Source: Actinomycetota bacterium
GTDB lineage: Bacteria; Actinomycetota; Actinomycetes; Nanopelagicales; Nanopelagicaceae
DNA: 12,224 bases
Assembly: GCA_016870855.1 (NCBI GenBank)
Contig: VGAF01000027.1
Span: forward strand, 1 to 12,224
Reading direction: 5' to 3'
The position numbers and the translations under genes were made by a program. Within the stretch, counting starts at the first letter, position 1; each line of letters begins with the position of its first letter. This document shows positions 6,172 to 12,224 of the stretch, in pieces. The notes under the pieces were generated by a model. It saw only the letters and a list, made by a program, of their open reading frames with translations, did not search any database and had not been told where the DNA came from.

Positions 6172-7343
6172 GCAGTACTCCGGTATGCAGCCCTGGCACG
6201 CTCGATGACCTTCTTGATACAGGTATGGAAATAATCGATATCAGCGCGGGAATTCTCAGCTCCAAGAGAGAATCTAAGCGAGGAACGAGCCTCTTTCTCG
6301 CTCAATCCCATCGCAAGTAATACATGGCTAGGTTGTTGTACACCGGCTGAGCAAGCCGAGCCGGTCGAACATGCAATCCCCTCACCATCAAATAGAAGTA
6401 AGAGCGAATCGCTTTCTGTATTGGGAAAGCGCACATTTAAAATTCCCGGGAGGTGTTCCCCTTCAGCTGCATTGAAGATTGCATCCGGAACATCGGCCTT
6501 AATTGTCTCTTTAAGTGAATCTCGTAGCGATGCAACATAGAGGGCGTTCTTTTCACGATTTCGTATTGCTACTTGAGCTGCGGATGCAAAAGCAACTATG
6601 GATGGGGCATTCACGGTTCCCGAACGGATGTCGCGCTCTTGTCCGCCGCCGTGAAGAAGTGGAGTGACATCCTCGCCACGCTTGAGAATTAGCGCACCAA
6701 CGCCGACCGGACCCCCGATCTTATGAGCGCTTATCGTCATGGCGAATAGTCCAAGTTCGGCGAAATTTAAGGGGATCTTCCCAAAACTCTGGATCGCATC
6801 CGTGTGAACTGGGATCGAATACTTCTGGGCTAATCTCACAACTTCACTAATGGGCTGGATTGTTCCTACTTCATTGTTGGCGTGAATGATGCTAACTAAT
6901 GCAATCTCTTCACTTCGGTTCTCTAAGGCGCTCTTTAGAAATTCGAAATTTATAAAGCCTTCGCGGGTTACTGGAACTTCAATAACCTCCGCTCCTTCTT
7001 CTTCAGCTAACCAATGAACTGGGTCGAGGATTGCGTGGTGTTCGAAGGTAGAGATGATGATTACTCGCCGCTTGGGATTCTCACTTCGCCGCTTCCAGAA
7101 GATTCCCTTTATTGCAAGATTATTTGCCTCAGTTCCACTTCCGGTAAAAATTACCTCGCTCGCTTCGCATCCAGCCAAGGCAGCAATCCGCTCGCGGGCT
7201 TCTTCAACGTTCTTGCGGACTTCTCTTCCATAGCCATGATGACTTGAGGGGTTTCCTAGTTCGCGGGCTTGATCGACAAATGCTTGTAGCGCCACATCAT
7301 TTATTGGCGTGGTGGCAGCATTATCAAAATAGACGCGCGGCAT
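6168..7343 (-). CDS. Cysteine desulfurase, IscS/NifS type
   Basis: This 391-residue PLP enzyme takes sulfur from cysteine as a protein persulfide, releasing alanine. It begins with YFDNAATTP (5-13), a hallmark of the family. PLP contacts include EHHA (101-104), HTDAIQ (180-185) and the Schiff-base lysine K208 in SAHKIGGP. The active-site cysteine is most likely C331 in CSTGSACSAGVQQPSH (325-340); its loop has the length of the class I IscS loop rather than the shorter SufS type. It lies directly upstream of mnmA with a 4-nt overlap, so its main client is probably tRNA thiolation, with Fe-S assembly possible. No Fe-S scaffold gene is nearby. TAGAAT ends 6 nt before the ATG, suggesting a promoter for this gene and those downstream. 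Gene symbol withheld because iscS, nifS and mnm-linked paralogues cannot be separated here. Confidence 0.96.
   Translation of the reverse strand: MPRVYFDNAATTPINDVALQAFVDQARELGNPSSHHGYGREVRKNVEEARERIAALAGCEASEVIFTGSGTEANNLAIKGIFWKRRSENPKRRVIIISTFEHHAILDPVHWLAEEEGAEVIEVPVTREGFINFEFLKSALENRSEEIALVSIIHANNEVGTIQPISEVVRLAQKYSIPVHTDAIQSFGKIPLNFAELGLFAMTISAHKIGGPVGVGALILKRGEDVTPLLHGGGQERDIRSGTVNAPSIVAFASAAQVAIRNREKNALYVASLRDSLKETIKADVPDAIFNAAEGEHLPGILNVRFPNTESDSLLLLFDGEGIACSTGSACSAGVQQPSHVLLAMGLSEKEARSSLRFSLGAENSRADIDYFHTCIKKVIERARAAYRSTA
6178..6181 (-). promoter_or_regulatory. Ribosome binding site of mnmA
   Basis: GGAG (minus strand), 6 nt before the mnmA ATG and inside the 3' end of the cysteine desulfurase gene. 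It supports the ATG at 6171. Confidence 0.55.
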
Positions 7344-7349
7344 GGGTTA

Positions 7350-7355
7350 ATTCTA
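7350..7355 (-). promoter_or_regulatory. Candidate -10 element of the cysteine desulfurase-mnmA-ligA unit
   Basis: TAGAAT (minus strand) matches TATAAT at five of six positions and ends 6 nt before the ATG, in the 34-nt gap after etfA. Transcription would start at the start codon itself. No clear -35 is visible. This is the strongest -10 candidate in the window and would separate this unit from etfBA. Confidence 0.5.
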
Positions 7356-7377
7356 AAGCGCAGGGGTGACCAGCAGG

Positions 7378-8331
7378 TTATGCGCGCTTTGCCTTGAGCG
7401 CCTCGCGCGCCTGAGGGAGAACAGCAAACAAGTCACCGACAACGCCAAAATCTGCAAGATCGAAGATGGGCGCTTCTGGATCCTTGTTGATTGCAACGAT
7501 GGTCTTAGATGTCTGCATGCCTGCGCGATGTTGAATCGCTCCAGAAATTCCACAAGCTATGTAGAGCTGCGGGCTAACCGTCTTTCCGGTCTGACCAACT
7601 TGATGAGTATGGGGGTACCAACCTGCATCAGTTGCAGCGCGCGATGCTCCAACTGCTGCTCCAATTAAATCTGCCATCGCTTCGACTTCCGCAAAGTTTC
7701 CATTTGTGCCACGTCCGCCTGAGATCACAATCTTTGCCTCAGTTAGATCAGGGCGGCCACCTTTAACGGGCGGTTGAGAATTTGAAATTGTTACCGTTTT
7801 ATCTTTTGCCTCGATTGAAACTTCGAACTTCTCAATGCTAGCAGCAGCGCTAGCCACGCCCGCTTCGATCGAGCTAGGTCGAATAGTTATGACTGGTGTT
7901 CCAACTTTGACTTTAGCGTTGACGGTAAATGATCCGCCGAAGACAGATTGAGTGGTTGATAAATCACTGCGGAAGTCGGTTGCATCGGTTATTACGCCAC
8001 CGGCAATTCGAAGCGCCAACCTTCCCGCAATTTCTTTACCACGCGCTGATGAGGCAACCAAGAGCGCTTCAGGTTTTTCCTTGGCAACAACTTGGGCTAA
8101 CGCAGAAACCGCAGCTGCGATTCCGTGCTTTGAAATCTCATCATTTTCTACAACTATCAATCGATCAATTTCAGTCCCAGATAGTTGCGCAGCAAGTGCA
8201 TCGCCCGCTCCGTTATTAGCGAGAATCACTCCGATCGCGCTTCCGGCGCGCTTTGCAAAAGTTGCTAATTCGCCGGGTGTTTTGGCAACTTTCGAGCCAT
8301 CGTGATCTACGAGAAAGAGAATGTTGGCCAT
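7378..8331 (-). CDS. etfA: Electron transfer flavoprotein, alpha subunit
   Basis: This 317-residue subunit binds the redox-active FAD of the ETF heterodimer, which passes electrons from acyl-CoA and related dehydrogenases to ETF-quinone oxidoreductase at the membrane. The N-terminal domain (1-about 190) has the ETF Rossmann-like fold. The C-terminal FAD domain carries SGGRG (204-208), R231 in GASRAATDAGW, QVGQTGK (244-250), and the full ETF-alpha signature from LYIACGISGAIQH (256-268) to IVAINKDPEAPIFDLADFG. It begins 2 nt after etfB, so the subunits are made from one message; the ribosome site is weak. The order etfB-etfA followed by a cysteine desulfurase and mnmA resembles mycobacterial fixA-fixB and downstream genes. 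Confidence 0.97.
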   Translation of the reverse strand: MANILFLVDHDGSKVAKTPGELATFAKRAGSAIGVILANNGAGDALAAQLSGTEIDRLIVVENDEISKHGIAAAVSALAQVVAKEKPEALLVASSARGKEIAGRLALRIAGGVITDATDFRSDLSTTQSVFGGSFTVNAKVKVGTPVITIRPSSIEAGVASAAASIEKFEVSIEAKDKTVTISNSQPPVKGGRPDLTEAKIVISGGRGTNGNFAEVEAMADLIGAAVGASRAATDAGWYPHTHQVGQTGKTVSPQLYIACGISGAIQHRAGMQTSKTIVAINKDPEAPIFDLADFGVVGDLFAVLPQAREALKAKRA

Positions 8332-8333
8332 AG

Positions 8334-9134
8334 TTACACCAACCGCTTCTCAAGTAAGTAATCCGCTAACTTTGTACCGCCATCACCGGAATCCTCAAGC
8401 TTTACGCCTTTATCGCGCGGCGGCCTGGGTTGCGCTTCGAGAACTTCGCTCCAAGCGCCAGTTGTACCTACTTCTCCGGAACTAACACCGATATCGGCAA
8501 GCGCCTTGGTGTCAATCGGTTTCTTCTTAGCCGCCATAATTCCCTTAAAAGATGGATAGCGCGGCTCGTTGATCTTTTCAATCACGCTAACGACGCATGG
8601 AAAAGCAGCTGACATAGTTTCAACGCCACTCTCGGTCATCCGGGCAATCTCAACGCTCTTCGCGCCGGCATGAACTTTGACTGAACCTGCAAAGGTGAGT
8701 TGTGCCCAGCCGAGTGATTCGGCGAGCATCGCCGGAATTACGCTCATGCGAGCATCGGTAGATTCGGTGCCACAGAAAACTAAATCAAAACCGCCATCTT
8801 GAATCACTTTTGAAAGTACTTTCGCAGTCGCAACTGCATCAGAACCTGCTAAAGCTGGATCGCTGACCAAAACTCCGCCATCGGCTCCCATGGATAAACC
8901 TTTGCGAATCGCCTCAGTAGTTCGCTCTGGTCCCATAGAGATGAGTGTGATCGTATGTTCGGGGCTCTCTTTACCTTCATTTAATGGTTCTACGATTCGA
9001 AGCGCTTCTTCGATTGCATATTCATCTAAATCATTTAAAACTGCATCAACGCTCTCGCGATCCAGACGGCCGTTGACCATTTTCTTCTCGGCCCACGAGT
9101 CTGGAACTTGCTTAACGCAGATCGCGATTTTCAT
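8334..9134 (-). CDS. etfB: Electron transfer flavoprotein, beta subunit
   Basis: This 266-residue partner of EtfA holds the structural AMP and contacts dehydrogenases. It starts MKIAICVKQVPDS, as family members do. ISMGPE (65-70), ALSMGAD-type KGLSMGAD (78-85) and the AMP-site region FCGTESTD (120-127) are followed by FPCVVSVIEKINEPRYPSFKGIMAAKKKPI (178-207), the conserved ETF-beta block that includes the recognition loop. The C-terminus (about 235-266) forms the arm that wraps EtfA. It is the first gene of the minus-strand block; glgX diverges from it. There is no Shine-Dalgarno, but a promoter-like pair places the transcription start on the ATG. Which dehydrogenases it serves cannot be told from this window. 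Confidence 0.97.
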   Translation of the reverse strand: MKIAICVKQVPDSWAEKKMVNGRLDRESVDAVLNDLDEYAIEEALRIVEPLNEGKESPEHTITLISMGPERTTEAIRKGLSMGADGGVLVSDPALAGSDAVATAKVLSKVIQDGGFDLVFCGTESTDARMSVIPAMLAESLGWAQLTFAGSVKVHAGAKSVEIARMTESGVETMSAAFPCVVSVIEKINEPRYPSFKGIMAAKKKPIDTKALADIGVSSGEVGTTGAWSEVLEAQPRPPRDKGVKLEDSGDGGTKLADYLLEKRLV

Positions 9135-11331
9135 GCTCGGATGCTACTGGCGAGTAACCAACCCTTCCAATTGGAGATTGCACACCGCGCCGCCACTTGA
9201 GTGGTTGGATACCAAAGTGAGGCCAGCCGATCCCCGAATCTTGGGCGCCGTAGTTACGGCTGGGGGAACCAACTTCTCGCTCTGGGCACCCGCTGCAGAT
9301 GCCGTCGAACTATGCCTCTTCAACGAAGTAGGCGGTGAGCTCGCCGAGACACGCTTCTCCCTTGCTCATAGAGACGGGCCGATCTGGCATGGCTATCTAG
9401 CCGGCATCCGAGCAGGTCAGCGATACGGCTATCGCGTTTACGGACCATGGCGCCCTGATCAAGGCTGGCGCTTTAATCCCAACAAACTTCTTATCGATCC
9501 ATATGCGCATCAGTTATCTGGAGAGTTAAAAGTTGCACCCGAAATTTTCGGACATGAGGCCACAGATGAATTAGGTAACGGGTTTCTAGAGATTCAAGAT
9601 CGACGAGACTCCGCTCCATTCGTTCCATTATCCGTAGTTACTGAAAACATCTCACGGGAAATACATAGACCAAACACCCCTTGGAATAAGACTCTGATTT
9701 ACGAAGCTCATGTAAAGGGACTAACTTTTAGAAATCTTGATATACCCGAAAGTGAGCGCGGAACATATAAAGCGCTGGCGCACCCCTCGGTCATTACCCA
9801 TCTAAAACAATTAGGTGTTACAGCGCTCGAACTCTTGCCGATCCATCACTTCTTGAGCGAGACCTCGGTCCGCTCTCGTGGTCGAGTCAATCATTGGGGA
9901 TACAACCCCATCGCTTTCTCGGCACCGCACCGCGCGTATGCAGCAACAGATAATCCAGTTAAGGAGTTGCAAGATAGTGTTGCGGCGCTTCACAGCGCTG
10001 GGATTGAAGTTATTTTAGATGTTGTTTACAACCACACCGCCGAGGAAGGTAAACCGGGCCCCACGCTCTCATTTAGGGGCATCGACAATAAGACCTTCTA
10101 TCGCCATTTGGTTGATGATCAATATGAAGATGTAACTGGTTGCGGAAATACTTTAGATACTCGAAGGCCCTACGTGGTTCGCATGATTATGGATTCACTT
10201 CATTGGTGGAGTGAAGTTATTGGAGTAGACGGCTTCCGCTTTGATTTGACCACTGCCCTGGCTAGGAATGGCGGCATAGATACTTATGGCTCGCTTATGT
10301 CAGCGCTTTCTGCCGATCCAATCTTGCGGGAACGGAAGTTGATCGCCGAGCCATGGGATATTGCTGGATACGCGCTTGGTGACTTCCCACATCCATGGCG
10401 TGAGTGGAATGACGCTTATCGCGACGCGGTCCGACAATTCTGGCTAGCCGATTCAGCTCGTGGGCATAGCAATGGCGTTTCTGATCTCGCCTCCAGGCTC
10501 GCCGGATCAAATGACATCTTCTATTTCCGTGGACCTACAAGCTCGATTAATTTCATAACAGCACATGATGGTTTCACCTTAAATGACCTCGTCTCCTATC
10601 AAGAGAAACATAATGAAATCAATCAAGAAGGTAATAATGATGGAAGTAATCAGAATCGCTCTTGGAATCTAGGCGTTGAGGGGACGACGGAAGATCAAAG
10701 CATCAGTGCGATTAGAGCAACTCTTAAGAAATCCCTTTTGGCCACTCTCATGATTTCATCTGGTGTGCCGATGTTAACTATGGGTGATGAAATCGCACGA
10801 TCCCAATCAGGCTCGAACAATGCCTACTCGTTAAATCCAAGTCTTCCTTGGGACGCACCAGAAAACTTTGATGGTGGCTGGGCTCTTGATTGGCAGCGCT
10901 TTGAAAAAGAGAGCGATTTACTTGAATCCCTTAGTTCGCTCTCGAAAATTCGCACTACATACATGGCAGAAGTGATTGATGAATTTTTCACCGGAGCCCT
11001 TGACCAAGGGACCAAGCGGAAAGATTTAGCCTGGTTTAATAAAGACGGCCTTGAGATGACATCTCATACATGGCAAGACGACTCGTCACGTCACTTAGCT
11101 TTCTTGATAGATGCATCCCATAAGCAAGGTCTCTTTGTAATACTAAATAGCGCTCCCGAGGAACTGGAAGTAACGCTCCCTAATCAAACTTGGGGAGATA
11201 GCTTTAGAACCGTATTTGATTCGGCAAGACAGATAGCCGAACTAGAGCCACAACTCTGTAAGCCGAGCGATAAAACAAAGGTAGCACCGTTTAGCGTTCA
11301 GATTTGGTTTGTTAACCGAACTACGACTTGA
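9133..11331 (+). CDS. glgX: Glycogen debranching protein GlgX/TreX (GH13 isoamylase type)
   Basis: This cytosolic enzyme hydrolyses alpha-1,6 branches of glycogen or limit dextrin. Numbered from the ATG at 9133 (732 residues), an N-terminal CBM48 domain starts near ILGAVVTAGGTNFSLWAPAA and contains the GlgX motif RYGYRVYGPW. The GH13 regions are intact: DVVYNHT (296-302), GFRFDL with nucleophile D371, AEPWD with acid/base E406, and TAHDGF with D479. The WNLGVEG and GDEIARSQSGSNNAY segments also fit the subfamily. The ATG is the only one before the domain but overlaps the etfB start codon, has no ribosome site and adds about 24 residues compared with E. coli GlgX. TTG at 9205 or GTG at 9217 (704 residues) agree better with the family. 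It is alone on its strand here. Glycogen breakdown, possibly feeding trehalose synthesis, is expected from the family. Confidence 0.95.
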   Translation: MLGCYWRVTNPSNWRLHTAPPLEWLDTKVRPADPRILGAVVTAGGTNFSLWAPAADAVELCLFNEVGGELAETRFSLAHRDGPIWHGYLAGIRAGQRYGYRVYGPWRPDQGWRFNPNKLLIDPYAHQLSGELKVAPEIFGHEATDELGNGFLEIQDRRDSAPFVPLSVVTENISREIHRPNTPWNKTLIYEAHVKGLTFRNLDIPESERGTYKALAHPSVITHLKQLGVTALELLPIHHFLSETSVRSRGRVNHWGYNPIAFSAPHRAYAATDNPVKELQDSVAALHSAGIEVILDVVYNHTAEEGKPGPTLSFRGIDNKTFYRHLVDDQYEDVTGCGNTLDTRRPYVVRMIMDSLHWWSEVIGVDGFRFDLTTALARNGGIDTYGSLMSALSADPILRERKLIAEPWDIAGYALGDFPHPWREWNDAYRDAVRQFWLADSARGHSNGVSDLASRLAGSNDIFYFRGPTSSINFITAHDGFTLNDLVSYQEKHNEINQEGNNDGSNQNRSWNLGVEGTTEDQSISAIRATLKKSLLATLMISSGVPMLTMGDEIARSQSGSNNAYSLNPSLPWDAPENFDGGWALDWQRFEKESDLLESLSSLSKIRTTYMAEVIDEFFTGALDQGTKRKDLAWFNKDGLEMTSHTWQDDSSRHLAFLIDASHKQGLFVILNSAPEELEVTLPNQTWGDSFRTVFDSARQIAELEPQLCKPSDKTKVAPFSVQIWFVNRTTT
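9141..9170 (-). promoter_or_regulatory. Candidate leaderless promoter of etfBA
   Basis: On the minus strand, TTGGAA (9165-9170, -35-like), an 18-nt spacer and TAGCAT (9141-9146, -10-like) precede the etfB ATG, with 6 nt between the -10 and the ATG. Each hexamer matches the consensus at four of six positions. The arrangement predicts a transcript beginning at the start codon. Confidence 0.45.
9193..9204. other. Short inverted repeat in the etfB-glgX divergent region
   Basis: CCACT-TG-AGTGG is a 12-bp inverted repeat with perfect 5-bp arms. It lies just before the likely TTG/GTG starts of glgX and about 50 bp upstream of the etfB -10. It is operator-sized but short enough to occur by chance; no regulator gene is nearby. 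Confidence 0.2.
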
Positions 11332-12064
11332 CCTTGAATATGACCGTAACGGTTGAGGTTATTGTCTTATCGATAGTCGAAGTGTCATAGAAACCACCGG
11401 CTGAGGTATCGACTGAATCCGGTGAAGTTACCTGGAATGGTCCTGATCTCACGCTCATTATGTTCCCTACTTTGCCGCCAGTAGCGGCAACAATGGCTTC
11501 GGCGCGAACTTGGGCATCCTTAACGGCTTGCTCCAATAACTGTGGGCGAAGTTCATTTAACTTTGAAACATAGTACTGGGGTCCGTAATTCGAAACGCTA
11601 ACGCCAGCTTCCAATAGCGAGCCAATATTGGTACTCAACTCTTTTACCTTTGCAACATCATCTGTTCGAACTGTGACTGTTCTTGAAGCTCTATAACTTG
11701 CAATTCGCCCAGTGCTTGATCCATTCATCCACTCTTCTTGGCCATATGCAGATAATGAACCAAACTCAATCGCGCTATTAGGGATTCCGCCATCCACTAA
11801 GTACTTAACGATTGCTTCAACCGATGAAGTAACTCGGGCAACGGCAAGGCTCTGGGTTGGGGAGACAAATTCGGCATTTAGTTGCCAGACAACTTTATCT
11901 GCGACTGCATCAACGCGAGCAGATCCAGTGACGGTAATTCCCTCACTTGATCGGGAAGCAAATCCTCTACCTACTTGAGAAAGTCCCAAGCCCATTGCTA
12001 GCGCAACAATTGCAGCAGCAATAATTAAGGAGATTGATTTTTCGCGCGAATTCTCACCGTTCAT
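11321..12064 (-). CDS. Membrane-anchored SIMPL-domain (DUF541) protein
   Basis: This 247-residue protein has a short charged N-terminus (1-10), a hydrophobic segment at about 11-30 that is a signal anchor or uncleaved signal peptide, and then an exported domain. The domain begins EGITVTGSARVDAVADKVVWQL (41-62, the SIMPL opening). It later has GPQYYVSKLNELRPQLLEQAVKDAQVRAEAIVAATGGKVGNIMSVRSG (161-208), the characteristic helix and closing strand of the BP26/OMP28-like family, and ends with repeated Thr/Val residues of a beta strand. SIMPL proteins are envelope proteins of poorly known function, often multimeric; no enzymatic residues are recognised. The ATG overlaps the stop of the upstream gene by 4 nt (ATGA), and TAGGCT ends 6 nt before it. 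The 3' end overlaps glgX tail to tail by 11 bp. Confidence 0.9.
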   Translation of the reverse strand: MNGENSREKSISLIIAAAIVALAMGLGLSQVGRGFASRSSEGITVTGSARVDAVADKVVWQLNAEFVSPTQSLAVARVTSSVEAIVKYLVDGGIPNSAIEFGSLSAYGQEEWMNGSSTGRIASYRASRTVTVRTDDVAKVKELSTNIGSLLEAGVSVSNYGPQYYVSKLNELRPQLLEQAVKDAQVRAEAIVAATGGKVGNIMSVRSGPFQVTSPDSVDTSAGGFYDTSTIDKTITSTVTVIFKVKS

Positions 12065-12224
12065 ACCGAAAGCCTAGCATCCACGTCTTCCCCACCCATT
12101 GCCATGTGACGATAGGGATCTAGTACTTCATCCCAATTCTTTCCCAATAGATTCTCAATCTCCTCAAGTGCAAGTGTCGGATTTAAGTTTTCATTTAAGA
12201 TCTTCTGAATCTGATTCTCATTTA
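12061..12224 (-). CDS. C-terminal fragment of an unidentified protein (runs off right edge)
   Basis: An open frame enters from the right edge (first complete codon at 12222-12220) and ends at the TGA at 12061-12063, giving 53 residues. The visible part is hydrophilic and acidic, with ALEEIENLLGKNWDEVLDPYRHMAMGGEDVDARLSV at the end; WDEVLDPYRHMA looks like a helical tail. There is no membrane segment. I do not recognise the family. The stop overlaps the SIMPL gene start as ATGA, so the two genes are probably co-transcribed, which supports this being a real coding frame. The two other minus frames are interrupted near the edge. Confidence 0.65.
   Translation of the reverse strand, partial: NENQIQKILNENLNPTLALEEIENLLGKNWDEVLDPYRHMAMGGEDVDARLSV
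12071..12076 (-). promoter_or_regulatory. Candidate -10 element of the SIMPL-domain gene
   Basis: TAGGCT (minus strand) fits TANNNT and ends 6 nt before the ATG at 12064, inside the last codons of the upstream gene. No clear -35 is visible. It could give the SIMPL gene an internal, leaderless transcript besides coupling to the upstream gene. Confidence 0.3.

Noticed and set aside
7344..7377. Terminator between etfA and the cysteine desulfurase gene
   Set aside because: No stable hairpin followed by a T-run is visible on the minus strand; the gap is better explained by the TAGAAT promoter candidate.
8890..9132. Extension of the glgX frame 81 codons further upstream
   Set aside because: This stretch is antisense to the well-conserved N-terminal half of etfB and has no GlgX-like sequence; the domain begins only after about 9217.
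1..12224. CRISPR array, insertion sequence, prophage, toxin-antitoxin or defence island
   Set aside because: No regularly spaced repeats, transposase, integrase or defence motifs were seen; nearly every base is assigned to core genes.

Overview
The window looks like ordinary core chromosome of a compact, moderate-GC actinobacterium. The evidence is as follows. The etfB-etfA-cysteine desulfurase-mnmA-ligA order resembles the fixA-fixB-iscS-trmU-ligA region of mycobacteria. The nadD-rsfS-histidine phosphatase trio is typical of Actinobacteria, and RsfS and the ETF subunits have actinobacterial-type motifs. Base composition is close to balanced and intergenic space is almost absent. A streamlined freshwater lineage such as Nanopelagicales (acI) would fit, but that is inference. 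I see no insertion sequence, prophage, CRISPR array or defence system.

Layout. A long minus-strand block is transcribed right to left: etfB (9134) - etfA - cysteine desulfurase - mnmA - ligA - a 52-residue membrane protein - nadD - rsfS - histidine phosphatase - tRNA-Ala(GGC) - a short-chain dehydrogenase - the first 55 codons of leuS (running off the left edge). Most junctions are 4-nt ATGA overlaps, 14-nt overlaps or gaps of a few bases. To the right, glgX (glycogen debranching) is on the plus strand, divergent from etfB. It converges, with an 11-bp overlap, on a minus-strand membrane-anchored SIMPL-domain protein. That gene in turn overlaps the last 53 codons of an unidentified gene running off the right edge.

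How the genes work together. EtfBA forms the flavoprotein carrying electrons from acyl-CoA and related dehydrogenases to the respiratory chain. The cysteine desulfurase and MnmA form a sulfur-delivery pair for s2U34 in tRNA. LigA uses NAD+ for DNA ligation, while NadD makes the NAD+ precursor. RsfS silences ribosomes under starvation, and the phosphatase next to it resembles GpgP. tRNA-Ala and LeuRS serve translation. Most of the window is therefore housekeeping.

The most interesting observations are two. First, a TANNNT hexamer ends exactly 6 nt upstream of the start codon at five of about thirteen gene starts, none with a good Shine-Dalgarno sequence, which suggests leaderless transcripts and internal promoters inside the block. 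Second, there is a well-supported 52-residue single-pass membrane protein between ligA and nadD that gene callers could miss.
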